Shown: one piece after another, positions 22,180 through 36,200 of the stretch
How positions within the stretch are numbered: the stretch's first letter is position 1
Layout of the letters: every line of letters starts with the position of its first letter
From: Mytilus trossulus
Taxonomy: Eukaryota > Mollusca > Bivalvia > Mytilida > Mytilidae
Direction of reading: 5' to 3'
NCBI RefSeq assembly: GCF_036588685.1
Contig: NC_086386.1
Coordinates: 71,298,682-71,362,681 of the forward strand
Length of the DNA: 64,000 bases
Translations under genes and position numbers: made by a program
Notes under the pieces: generated by a model
What the model was told of the DNA's origin: nothing
Database searches by the model: none
Seen by the model: the letters and a program-made list of their open reading frames with translations, nothing else

Positions 22180-23030
22180 ACATGAAGTAGGCCGCTGGTT
22201 TTCTCGTTTGAATGGTTTTACATTTTTCATTTGGGGCTTTGTATAGCTGACTAAGCAGTATGATTTTTGTTCATTGTTGAAGGCATAACGGTGGCATACA
22301 GTTGCTAATTTCTGTGTCATATGTCCTCTTTTGGAGAGTTCTCATTGGCAATCATACCACTTCTTTTTTTCTTTTTTCAATTGGGATCAAAACTCTAATT
22401 TGGCATTGTAATTAAAAAGAAAATAGCATAGGGAATATGTTTACATAGTTTCAAGTTGATTGGACTTCAATTTCATCAAGGCCTACATTGACCAAAAACC
22501 TAAACATGAAGCGGGACAGACAGACAGACGGACGGACAGGCGAATGAAAGGAAAAACGAACGGACGATCGGACGCACAGACAAACGTTTTTGCTATCATG
22601 GATGGGTACTGAAGCTAGTATGACAGTTGTGAAGGGTTTTTTCCAGTCCTAAAATGGACTTTTACCCGGCTTCATCCACTGTGTAGTATTTCTATTTGTA
22701 TCCATCTGATGAATTGTATTTATCAACTGGTCAGTTTTATAGCTGGTTCTTGTGTTGTACTGTTACACCACTTCAGTGGTTGTCGTCTGTTGATGTGTTA
22801 CATATTTATATTTTGTTCTTTTTTGTACATAAATTAGGCATTTAGTTTTCTCCTTTAAATTGTTTTGCATTTGTCATTTCCGGTGCTGTTATAGCTGACT
22901 ATGCGGTATGGGCTTTGCTCATTGTTAAATTCCGTAGGGTGACCTATAGTTTTTTATTTCTGTGTCATTTGTTCTCTTGTTGATAGATGTAATAGATGTC
23001 TTAATGGAAAGCATACCACATTTCTTTTTT
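22180..23030 (-). repeat. Two minus-strand copies of the TGGTATGATTGCC family and a GACAGACGGACGG tract
   Basis: A partial copy runs about 22185-22370, ending CTCATTGGCAATCATACCAC. Another runs about 22690-23020, ending GGAAAGCATACCACATTTC. Between them, 22430-22620 holds a different repeat (GTTTCAAGTTGATTGGACTT) leading into a short GACAGACAGACGGACGGACA run. No gene is visible. Confidence 0.7.
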
Positions 23031-24207
23031 TTATATTTTATGTCTGTGCTAAAATGTCCCGGAGTTATATATTTTTTAATTATTCGCTCCCTCCATGCAA
23101 CATGCATACGCAAAACACAAACCGCATAGCAAGCTATAAAAGGCCCTGACATAACCACAAATAATATTTATGAATGAAGATTGACATATTGCAGCACAAC
23201 TAATTAGGTTATACAGATTTATTGTTTTCAAACATTTGTTCAAACACCGCATAGACTCACATACAGTATAAAAGCACACACTTGAAGGATGTTCGCTACT
23301 CTGTTTAAAAACAACAATTTTCTAAAGACATAAATTAATTGATAGTACACACACACTATTAACTAATGCAGAAAAAAACCCATTAAAAGTCAGTGTCCTT
23401 GTTTATGAGATATAAGCCATTAAAACTTGGTGGAAAAATAATTCTCTTTTGAATTTTTGTATGTTTAATATCGAGAGCTTTTTTAACGATATACATAAAA
23501 TTATGAAAAGAAAATTATGGGTTATCGTGAAAAATTTTATTGGCACCACATGGTAAAAACTAGAGGATTCTACATATCTGACAACAAGTCATAAACATGA
23601 AAAGCAATTCAACATCATAATAAACTTAAAATTAACAAAAATATTTTAATAGCAACTATTTCAATGTGTTCGAGGTAAACATATTTACATCTTCAACAAA
23701 ATATACAGTTTACTAGTGTACAAACTTCCCTTTCTGTGTACCATGGACTAACACAATGTAAAAGAACAAAACTTGGATGTTTTCTATAAAGATTGGTCGT
23801 TGATTGCATATACATATATATATGTATATATAAAATCTGCTTTTACAAAAATAAGAAAAATGCATGTACACCTTTTGCTCAGTTTTACAAGAAATGTTTA
23901 GTTTTTGCAAATACCTTTAAAAAAAATCAGCGAATAATTTAGCGGATATAAGACTGTTTACATAAATAATAGAAAAAAAATGTCAAAAATGATTTATAGA
24001 TCAGACAAAAAAAATGAAGAATAGAGAATAAAATTTCAATATTTAAATATCTAACTCAAAGTAAGCAAAACATTGAATTCTTCTGACAAATAAATTTACA
24101 TAAAAAGTACATGGTTAACGTCTTAAAACAAGATTTTTCTTTAATACGCTTATATGTTAAATGTAAAGTACATAGTTGAAACATTCCTTCAGAAAAATCA
24201 AATTACA
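23031..24207 (-). other. 3' flank of gene 2
   Basis: AT-rich DNA immediately downstream of the gene 2 stop codon (minus strand). TTTATT at 23536-23541 is an AATAAA on the minus strand and could be the gene's poly(A) signal, giving a 3'UTR of about 670 nt. A short piece of common repeat lies at about 23095-23150. Confidence 0.4.
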
Positions 24208-27200
24208 CTATACATTATTGTTTAAAAAGACATTCCATGACTTTGACTGAGGTGATGAAGAGTTGTCGAGACGATCATTTTCTATTTCTGATAAAACCAG
24301 TCTAGTAGTACTGTTGTCAAGGCTAACTAAATCTCCGATAGTGTCACAAAATGATCTAGACATCAGCTTATCAAACGATTCTATTTTCTCTGACCTTTCT
24401 ATACCTTCTTGAGTAATATTTGAACTTAACGGTGACTCTGGAATGGTTGGATACAGTGGTGACTCTGGAATTGTTGAAGGCATCGAACATACTGGAAAGT
24501 TACATATCAACGGTAATGGGTCGTTACTAGTAGATGGAAAGTACGATTGAACATTGCTGCTTACCGGAAGTGTAGTCTTAGAGGATACATACTCTTTACT
24601 ATCAGATGAAAGTGACGTCTTAACCTTGTTGGTAGATGGGGGTACCTCATTTGGTTTAACACACTGCCATTTGAGCAATAAACTATGAATGTCTCTTACA
24701 GTGTTTTCAATGGAAACAATTCGACTTGAGTCTAACTGTTGGTTAAGCATGCTGATGTCAAACTCGGATAAGTTCAGACTTAGACCACTCTCTTGTAGTC
24801 GTTGGTTGACCTTCGCACCTCGCGATGGAGTTTCAGCTGGTTTGGCAGGTGATGGCGGATTAGACAGTTTGGAAGGTGATAGCGACTCAAATGATTTAAC
24901 AGATGCTGGCGGTTCTTCTAAATGGCTGGCTTCTTTTGCATACATTGGTGGTATATCAACGTGATGAATATCTGATCTACTCAATTTAACTACGTTTGTT
25001 TTGATGCCAATTGATCTCATTAAATGGCTGAACTCACTTTCTTTAATTGCATTCTAAAAATTAAAAAAAAGGTGTTCAATATCCTTACTCTATATTCTTA
25101 CGCCATGTTTTCTAATAGTAATACATATCTGTATTCGTAAAGATGCCACATTATGTATCTTTTAAGCTACTGTATCTATAGCTTATGTCAATAATTTATC
25201 TATGAAAGTTACTTAAACCCTGAACAACGGGCCAATATGCAGACATTTTTTATTTTGACAAATTCATGATATTTTATAGTAGTTCGTGTATTGTTAATTC
25301 TTATATATACTAGCGACACAAATAGAAAGTGCACAGATCTTGCCAAATTTCCACTAAATGTTTTTTAAGATATTAGACAACAACTAACATTTTAGCCATA
25401 TGTTCAATATTTAAATGTGGTTGACACAAGCAGGACCATCGTGTTAATATATACAAGAAGATGTGGTATGAGCGCAAATGAGACAACCCTCCATCCAAGT
25501 CAAAATTTATAACAGTAAACCATTTTAGGTCAGAATACGGTCTTCAACACCAGTGGCGTGCCCAGAACTTTTCAAGAAAGGGGCGCTGACTGACCTAAGC
25601 TGGACACCGTTCTTGTCATCCTTCAGTGATTCCCTATATAATAAACCAAATATTTCCCATGACAGAGGGGGGCGCCCTTGGATCGACAAATGAACACGGA
25701 GCTTTGGCTCACACCGAATAGCAAGCTATAAAGGGGCCCCAAAAAAAAAAACTAGTGTAAAACCATTCAAACGGGAAAACCAACGGTCTAATCTATATTA
25801 ATATATTAAATACGAGAAACTTATGAACCACATCAACGGTCTAATCTATATTAAATACGAGAAACTTATGAACCACATCAACGGTATAATCTATATTAAA
25901 TACGAGAAACTTATAAACCACATCAACGGTCTAATCTATATTAAATACGAGAAACTTATGAACCACATCAACGGTCTAATCTATATTAAATACGAGAAAC
26001 TTATGAACCACATCAACAAACGATAACTACTGAACATCAGATTCCTGACCTAAAATCGGTATAAGGGTAGTTGTTTTGGAATAGAATTCTTTTGAAAATA
26101 GTTCACATCCAAAAATCTCTTAGTGATGTCTTAATTTTATCATAGCTAGAAAGTAAGGGCACATATCACAAAAGAAGGGCGTAAGAAACCAGAGGGACAA
26201 TCAAACTCATAGATCGTAAATAAACTGACAATGCCATGGCTAAAGATAAAAAGTCAAACAGACAAATAATACTCACACAATACACAACATAGAACTTCAG
26301 ACTTAGCCAGAATATAAGACTAATAACATACATGTACTAGTAGTAGTCTACCACTGATATGTTGTTAAATAAGAACAAAAGTAACATGCTTAGATTTACA
26401 GAGTTACTTTCACTTAGTGTCTTATGTTTTCTCTGCATTTACAATCGATAATTATCACAATGAATATAAGATAAGGCGAATTGGTAAAATTGTCAATGAA
26501 AAAAAAGAATCTGTCAGAATTCAAATGACATCAATGTTAGCAATTGTAGGTTACCGTGCGCTCTTTAGTAACGAGAACAAAAAACCAATACCGTAAATAA
26601 AGCCCCGATATGAAAAATGTGAAACAATATGTTCAAATTTACAATATAGTATTGTACGAAAAACAAATAAAACAGACATGCATGACACTTCGGGAAACAC
26701 TGAATACAGGCTCTTGACTTATGACCGGCACCAAGGTAAAACATGTCAGTTGTCAGCGCCTAACCTGGGACAGTGTGGAGTCATAACACAACATAAGAAC
26801 ATACTGTAATAAACATCTGCGCCATGAGCGCATGATACGCCCGACGTCTTGTGTGGAGGTTTTATGCAATAATCAAAAATAGTTTCTGAGTAGGTTTTAA
26901 GCAACAATCATGTATGGTTTTTGAGACACGGCGGTACATGTGAACCCCCCCCCCCCCCCCAACTCTGCTTCCTTTTTAAAAAAAAACCAACTAAATATCA
27001 CTTAAATGAAATTTTGAATCAAACCAAAAAGTATTCAGATCTTTAGATTAATATTACAAAGAAGTGTGTACAGTTTCAAGCAATCATAAATTGTTTTTGA
27101 GATACGGCACGACATGTAAAAAAAACCCTCGCCCTTTTTTACAAAATACTCAATAACTTAAAAATAAAATTTTGAGTCATTACCAAAAAAGTATACAGAT

Positions 27201-30200
27201 CTTAAGATTAATATAACAAAGAAGTGTGTAAAGTTTTCAGCAATATTCATAAATCGTTTTTGAGATACGGCACGACATGTAAAAAACCCTCCCCCTCTTT
27301 TACAAAATACTCAATAACTCAAAAAATGAAATTTTGAATCATCACCAAAAGGTATATTATAGATCTTTAGATTAAAAGATATGTGTAAAGTTTTAAGCAA
27401 TAATCATATATCGTTTTTGAGACTGAGTTTTTTTTACAAAATACTCAATAACTCAAAAATGAAATTTTGAACCATCACTAAAAAGTGTACAGATATTAAG
27501 ATTAATATAACTAAGAAGTGTGTAAAGTTTTAAGCAATTATCAAGAATCGTTTTTGAGATACGGTGCGACATGTGAAAAAAAAATCCCCTGTTTTAGTTA
27601 CAAAGTGCCGTAACTCAAAAAGTTTAAATCTTATTTTCACCAAAAAGTATACAGATCATTTGACTATCATAAGAAACAAGAATATTAAGTTTCTTGAAGT
27701 CGTTCATAAGTACCATAATACGTCCCGTCAAAATTTTGACGGGCGTATAAAAATTGGTTGTAAACGACTTTAAACAAACAAAATAATAACAACAACAAAC
27801 TAACATAAAAAGTAGACACAATGCACCGATTTACCCAAAGTAACTCGGTTTCGCGTTTGTTCTCGGTAAACTTTAACGTTCGTAATTGTCTGTTGTGTAA
27901 TTGGACGAACATTTGATAGTTGGGGCCGGGGGGGGGGGGGGGGGGGGGGGGGGGTTTCGACTTGACAGATTATTCATGTTTTTTTATGCAAGGTCCTTAA
28001 TTTCAGCTCTAAGGAAGCCGTTATGTTCATTTAAAAAATCCTCCCATCCCGAAAAACAAATGGCTGTCCTTTCAATATATCATCAGAGGCGGTACAGTGT
28101 CCTTTATTTGCAAACCGATTTCTAGTTGTTTCATGAACTTTTTTTTCACTTTTCTTTTATTTCTTTGAACAAAATTTTGAATGTATCGTTATTTGCCAAA
28201 AAAAAAAATGTAGAAGCAGGCTAAATAAATTGTCTTTCTTTAAAAAAAAAAAAAGATATGTGTGTATTAAAAAATATATACGGTCACTGGGCCAACTCGA
28301 TCTTTATACCATTTCACAAATGTTGTAGTACTTTCCATACCAATTAATATTTGATAAACATGAAACGTTAAAACCAATTGAAATGTAACATTAAATATCA
28401 ATAGAACAGGTACCAATCACAAATTTTCTGCATTTCAAGAACCATACATGTGTCCCGATAACTCGCAAAAGTACAGCAGATACTTAAAAGATAATTTTAG
28501 CAATTCAAAAATATAAAATTGAAAAATTGAAAAAAAAACCCACCTTTTTTATGACCTAGGACTTCTGAGAAGATATATATTTGGTCAATTACGCATATAT
28601 GTACCGATTATCAGGTTATCTGCATGTTGATATCGTAAAATATCAGCTGCGAGACATAATATGAAGCTTTTTGTCGAGTGAGCGTAGCGAACGAGATCAA
28701 AAAGCCTTCATATAATGCCAAGCAGCTGATATTTTACAATATCATTATGCAGATAATCTGATAATCGATTTATCGGGCTATATTTGCTTGTTTCAGAAGT
28801 GTTTTCTTTGTTTCACCAGCAAACAGAAGATGACTTGATAAGTTCGGGTCAAAGTTATTAACGTCGGTTCAAACATTATGACGTCGCTGATATGTCCGGG
28901 TCAAAGTTATTAAGGCCGGGTCAACGTATTTGACGTCACAAAGACATGATATGGAATAATATTAAGAGCTAAACAGAGTGATATAGACCGGGGGACGACC
29001 GATAAATATATATATCTGAATTAACAATTAAGATCTCTTTTCACAGATATTTGACATGGTAGAGCTGTTTTTGTTTTTATAAACATATATTTATATTTTA
29101 TGAACATAAAATATATTTATTCTTTTATGAACATACAATAATTATATTTTATTCTTATGAACATATATTTGGCAGAAGCTTTTGAATGATTCAGCCCCCT
29201 TAGAATCGATAAATATCCAAAACTGCCATCCGTAAAAAGTTATTTCGCTTCGAACTGCTCCCTTGGGGAAACATCCTTTAAGGGATGATGAGCTGTTAAA
29301 CAGGCATATACATACCTGCCAACTATCAATATTTGCAGTGGGGCAGTGGAACACCACCTCCCCCCGCATGTACATGTAGCTAACAAATGGAAATTTTGAA
29401 AGAGCAATTTTGTTAAAAAATTTAAACAAAAAAAAATGATTTTACAATGACTATAGACTTGTTAAAGTATGAAGGAGACTAAAGTACGAAGAAGTCAAAA
29501 AAACAACAACAAACAACACTAAGGATGTACTTAGGTGAGGTTTTGGAGTTCGTGTCAAATGTTCGGACTCCTTGGTGTTTTTCCATACAATACAATGTAA
29601 AATATTTTGCCCCATAACACCCATTTATTTTTTCATATAAGACTCAATATCTCATGAAAGGTCATTTACCAAAATTTTAGAAGATTCTTGATTTTCTTTC
29701 TTTTGTTTTGAGAACAAAATAATACCAATGCAAATTTAAAGTAAAAGTCCGAGTCGGCCTTTCCCCGCCATATTTTTAATCTCAAATATGTCGACAGGAG
29801 TTCCATGACCTATCAATATTTTTAGCTTATTTTTATCCTTGGCGAATGCTCTACCGGCTTATAATATCAATTCAAAATCCTTGATTTATTAATTTTTTAC
29901 CTTACATCACCTAAGGTTTCGTATGACTATATCAAAAAGCCATCTTGCACGTATATTATACCACCATAGGCATTTTGAAAAGTTGGCAGCTATGATTGTA
30001 TCATACGGGATCATTTTCTGAATCTTGGGTTAAAAAATTGAACTTACTGTTATATCCTCATTGGGTGTAGCAGCTATAATCTCGTCGTCGGATATTTCCT
30101 CATTGGCCGGTGTAACATGCTGCTCGACAAATCTGTCCTCAGCTTCTTCTAGTTCAGCACGATCATCTAAAAAAAAAGAATAGTAATGCTTTATACATTA

Positions 30201-33200
30201 TTTACAAATAAAAACAAAACAAATCTTGGTACCTCTCTTTAATCCCAACATTTCTAATTAGCAACCATATGCATACCACACCTTATTTGTATATTATATA
30301 CGGTCCTGACGTTATAAGTTATATGGTTGGCTGCTGACCCCACTGGCTGACCCCCTACAGATCCGTAGTGGGTTAGTGAAATCTACATTTGTTAAGGTCA
30401 ATTGTCTGGAAGAGTGAGAGGCATTTTACAAAACAACTCAAATTATTACCTTGTTTTTTACAAATCTGAGCCATGTTCCCCAAAATAGCAAAATAGAGTA
30501 TAGAAATGAGCATGTTAACCATTCGCTATAGTAAAACGCATACTAGAAAGTGAATATGTCTAGCGGAATGTATACTGAATAAATCTCTCATTTTTAGTTG
30601 TGGACATTTAGTCCTGCTTTAAGCATGTTATGAACTTTCTAGCGGGTCGCTTACGTCCTAGGTATTTGGGGACAGGACAATTTCGCCCTCTCTCTTTTTT
30701 TTCCAAAATCGTTAATTGCTGTTTTCTATTGATTATCTCTATTATATCTATCTCTATTAGCACCAGCAAATTAGGAAACGTGCAAAAGAATAGCAGATAT
30801 AATTGGAGAGTATGTAAAAGTTCAGAGCGATTTTAAGATATATTTATCCCTGAACCCCCACCCCTCCCCCCGATCCTGTGCCTAACAAATTAACCAATAA
30901 GCACCGTGTGAAAAAAACTAACGGAGAATTTAGTACCAGGATGCAATAATCCAGCACAAAGAGAACAGTTGTGTCATGACCTTAGGATCAGGATCAGGAT
31001 TTTAATCATTTTCTTGATTTTCTATATGAACATATTTTTATATATGTATAGTAGAAAGAAAACTTGTATTTGCTTTTTACTATCAATTCCAAGTTTACTA
31101 TCCACACTGTCTGAGCTGTCACTATTAATTATAGTATATAAAGAACTATGGGACGGTGAAAAATGTCCAAGTACTTTTGTCCATAGGTAGTATGTAGCAC
31201 GATTATTAATTAATATGAATAACTGTTATGTTCTTTTCTTAATTCTTTATATAGATTGCACCGATGCTTATATACTTAATATACATGTACACTGTGGTGT
31301 TCATTGTTGTAATTATTACTCAACTGATTTCATGTAATAAGGCCATAATAAATAATAGGTTTGTTTGCCCAAACGCTACCTTCCCAGAAAAAAGCTGCCT
31401 ACTCAAATTCTTTTATTGTCCTGATTTGAAGGTTTTTTTTTTAATCAAATAGGCATGAAGACTAATAAACATCTAATATTTCAATATCTTTTTTTGAAAA
31501 AAAGAAAATGCCTACCTACCTACCCACTGTCTCAACCTGGGGTAGGGTTTCGGCAAACCAAAACAATTGTAAGTGTGGCCTAAACATATTCTATTCAATT
31601 CTTTAGATTTCTTGAAGATTTTGTAGCGGAATTTGTTAAAGGGACACTAGCTACGAGATGTATGAAACATCTAAACTATTTTTGTTTGGTTCAATCATTA
31701 ATGGAATTGAAACAGTAAAATAATAATTAGCTTTTAGCAGTCAGTCTGCTCAAATGTTTATCAAATTAGTAAGCTTAGAAAAATTTATGATGAATTATTC
31801 ACTTGCCAGTGAAAAACTAAACCCCATCGTATCTGTATTCATGTGAACTTCAATTTAAATACTAAGCTACATATAGATTACACATGCAGTGTCCGTGTAA
31901 AGTTATTTTAAAGGAAAATAATGTTAACATTGAGAATGAAACGAAGGAAGACCATTTGATTTACTTATTCGATCCACAAAGAAATCATTCGTATACAGGT
32001 AAAAACGATCATTAACATATATTTTTAATCCATAAAATGAAATTAGATAGACCTAGAAAAATCCAACTTGGCGATTTTGATATCTATTAATATCTATGTT
32101 TATGTGTATATCGCTTTAATATGATCATCGGTCGTCGTCAAAGGTCAACTCGATAGTTATTAAATTGAGTCTAGAATTTCTTTTTAGACTTTTTATAGTT
32201 TGGAAAAATGTTTTACATTGTTATTGTTATTAATTTGAGTCAAATTGCTGAACAAAACCTTGACAGTTAGTGCCCCTGTAATTTTATGATCGGAAACGGA
32301 TTGAACATAAACATATATATGCAACTTACCCGACAACTTGATAATTTTAGCAGGACACTCAGCACCATCCCAGACAACAGTAACAGTGTGTTGATCTTCT
32401 AACTCCCAATCACGAAGTTTACAACTGGGTATGATGCTTGTCTGTTGTTCCTCAGGGAAGTAAACAGCGGCATAACGTGGTCTTTTCACTAAAATAAACA
32501 ATAAGAAATATTCTAGCTAATTCAATATATTAAATTTCATATAAACTTGATTTATACCACAAAATCGTAACACGGTTAATATAATAGTGGCGAATATTTA
32601 TAACGATGTTACATGTAACTAAGTTTCAAATTCGTGTGACTATGCCCTCAAACTTTCTGCATTGGCAAAAATCTTTAACCTGATACGGAATGTTCAACGG
32701 AAGAAGTACAATACAAGAAAGGTACATAATAATTTCCATGTTTCTCATTTTTATTCTTTTTAGCAATCAGTAAATTTTCATGTAGCTATGCCACATACAT
32801 TTTAGCTTATTAAACGCCATGTTTGGCATGATACGGGTTGTGAAAAAGTACACATTTCTGGGGAGGCCGCAAGAGAACCACCTCCGTGTGCGGAAGTTTC
32901 TTGTTGCGTTTAAGACCAATTGGTAGCATTCAGCTGTAGTTTGCTCTTTGGTCTGTTTATCTTTTCGACATGTTCCCCTATTTCAATTCTCATTTTAATG
33001 TGAGTCAGTTAGTGCAAAACAGTAACAATAAAACATAAATAAAAAAAAGAAGACTGTGTCTAAGAATATGAATTAAGATTTATCCTCGAGATTTAAAATT
33101 TGTAAAAAATATAACGGAACATAACTCTTAAACGGCAAGCTACTCACTGCCTCAATTATTGTTCTGTCTGCTATGTTTGTTTATTTAGCATTGTGTATAA

Positions 33201-36200
33201 ATTTCATAAAATTTGGATGAGGAAGTTAGAGTGCTGAAACGGGTGGACCATATGGTCCGTGGTTTCAGCCCACGACCCATATCAAGCCCTCGGGCTAAAG
33301 CCCTCTGGCTTGATATGGGAGTCTAGGGCTGATACCAGGGCCATAATGGAAAATGCCATGTAATAATCTTTTAGTAAAATGATTTTTCAGAAAGAATATC
33401 TAACGGCGGACAAGTATTGAGAGACGATCTGGTAACGGATCGTGAAAGACATTTAATGTAAATTCTAGTTCAGAATCTTTTGAAAAAAATCGCTTTATTT
33501 TCAAAACGCAGCCCAAATCCGAACAAAAAAAAATATGCCTGTCAAATGGTTTAAATTCCTCAACATAACTGTGAAATAAGAAAAAGAAAATATGCAGTAC
33601 TTTATGATAAAACACAAAAGGCGCAATGCATGTCTTTGAAATTAATAACAAATACCAATGCAACAACTGGTTTAAAACGAATTAATAAAGCTTTTTACAA
33701 TAAAAGACTACACAATTACAATATTTTCTGTTATTAACATTTCGCTAAAGAGAGTCAGAACAATTAATTTGTCATCATTATTAAAATTGTTAAAATTTGA
33801 GTTAATTGCACTTGCTTTCAAAAACCTTATCGCAGATCTGAATAAAATGTACAATGCATGAACAACATGTTTGTCATTTTCTACAAAAGTAACTGTACAG
33901 CACAATATTTACATTTTCGATCATTAAGAATATCAAGAGTTTTGTGATGTCTTTGATAAATACAAGTTACAAAAAAAGTTAATTGATGATGCGGTTTTAA
34001 GGAATAATGGCAAATGATTTATTGGCTGTGTTGGTTGTATAACGTCAAGTGGCAAATATTTCACGCATTTTTAGGACGAAACTGGGCTTTTGGTGTACGC
34101 TATTTATCATTTTAGCCGTTTAATTTCATTGAAAAGAAATCCACACTACCCCCTATTTTACTTTTCATAATTTTATAACACAGTTTGAAAAGCCACATTT
34201 AAAAATGCCATTGTTAAATATATGAAAACAAGCACACGGAATCTTAAGTTTTTCTGCCTTTTCGGTTAATTTATTCACATACTATCAAAAGAATTTTAAA
34301 AATCTTATTTTGAAACATTGTAGCGAACATCTTTCAATTCAATTCTTTATTTACACTCCGGACACAGCATATGTGTTACATGAGGACAAATTACAAATCA
34401 AAAACAATAAATGACAAAATCAATAGATAGACAAGTTGAGGCAACTAATAACAAAAGTGTTTCTAGAGATCATAAACCGTAATGAAACATGCATCTTTCT
34501 AAATGATAGTAGATAGTTTCTGGGTACATAAAGATAAATTATACAATGACTGACAGTGACACAATGACAGCATATTTTGCATTTTCAGTACAGATGAGTA
34601 TGCTGTATAATATTTCAGTATATATTTCTTCCGATGTTCAGTAATACAACTCTTATAACAAACATATAAATAATGATATTCATCACCAATACATGATTCG
34701 ATTCATTATTAACATAAAGCACATAAGACATCGGTTCTAGCGATGATGTACCATCTGCCAGTTTCCATAGGAATTTTTAGATTACATATTCTCAGTTTTG
34801 AAATCCGGATTCATTTATCCTGTGGACGATATTCGCCACGAGACAAGTGATCGGTATTACTGAACCACTTCTGAAGAAACTGGTCTTGATATATATATAT
34901 ATATATTATAAGAAACAGTATTCAATTTGACTATCAATGCCGATTAAGGCAATTACATTTTTATGGAAGGGATTCGGCTTATCAAACAAAATGTCTCAGG
35001 CAATTTGGGTAGTTCGTATAACTTTTACCGAAGAAGTTTTGCGAGGACCAGCTTTTATGTATAATGTATAATGACCTATAGATGTTAATTTATGTGTCAC
35101 TTTGGTCTTTAATGTGGAGAGTTGTCTCATTGGCAATCATACCACCTCATCTTTTTATATTTAAAATAAATGAAAAAGAATTTTCGAATAAATGTTATTT
35201 GATAGTCCACCTTTGTTTGTTAATATTGTTCAAAAAATTATCAACATGTCATATATATATATGATTTCATCCTATGTATATTTTTTTTTTTTCAAAATTT
35301 TATGTGGGAAGGACCGACATGAAAGCCTACGCTGCCGCAAAACTCGGACTAAAATAGAATCAGCCTATCACAAAATCCTTTTATAACAATTTTTATTTAT
35401 ATGCAGAAATATATAAAACAGACTCGGACAGACGAAACATTTTTTCTGAGTCGTAAACATTACTTACATATAAAATTATATACGAATTTGTGAGATAATG
35501 ATATCTTTCTTTGAAAAAAAACCCCAATAGAAGTTATAGAGAAATGTATAAAAAAAATTAGATCCCTCATTTAAGAAATCTCGGTTCATTCCCTCTATTC
35601 CCACTTTTTATAAATCTGGTAAGAAAAGGTAAAATTGCATGTGGGAATAGGAGGAAAACTAGTGGAAACAAAGGATTAGACTGTACAAACATTTTTTAAT
35701 CAACTGTTAATTGATCAGTGTTTTTTTCTATTAGAACAGGTAATATGTTATTTTTGCATCTGTATGAATTCTGTTTTTTTTTAAACAAAATAAATATGAA
35801 AGAAATTAAAAAAATAAAAGTAAATCATTTTATTACTTTTATAATAAAAAAACTGTAGATCTTTATTTTTAAGTACAAATTCAAAAATTGAAAAATAAAT
35901 CTGACTCCAATCTTTCAATTTATTATAATTTTTCTTTATTTTTAAGTACAAATTCAAAAATTGAAAAATAAATCTGACTCCAATCTATCAATTTATTTTA
36001 ATTTTTCTTTATTTTTAGGTACAAATTCAAAAATTGAAAAATAAATCTGACTCCAATCTATCAATTTATTATAATTTTTCTTTATTTTTAAGTACAAATT
36101 TCAAAAATTTTAAAGTAAATCTGACTCCAATCTATCAATTTATTATGATTTTCTTTATTATTTTTTATTGTTATAAAAACAAATTATTTATCAAAACATC

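Larger units (their letters stand above)
25463..26060 (+). repeat. GGTATGAGTGCC-family repeat with MITE insertion and tandem expansion
   Basis: The repeat starts GGTATGAGCGCAAATGAGAC, is cut by the CAGTGGCG element at about 25553-25692, and resumes with AACACGGAGCTTTGGCTCAC (AACAC is duplicated at the junction). Its internal segment AACCACATCAAC...GAGAAACTTATG is then expanded into the array at 25786-26016. The copy ends with CATCAACAAACGATAACTAC. It lies in gene 2 intron 4. Confidence 0.8.

Noticed and set aside
24689..24964. 91-codon plus-strand frame
   Set aside because: Antisense shadow of the large last exon of gene 2; the minus strand carries the coherent 281-residue frame.
25786..26016. 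CRISPR-like array (regular short repeats)
   Set aside because: Adjacent 45 bp units without unique spacers, inside a eukaryotic interspersed repeat; it is a tandem minisatellite.
25823..26026. Open frame encoding a 15-residue repeat (MNHINGLIYIKYEKL type)
   Set aside because: It is the mechanical result of the 45 bp tandem array, whose length is a multiple of three.
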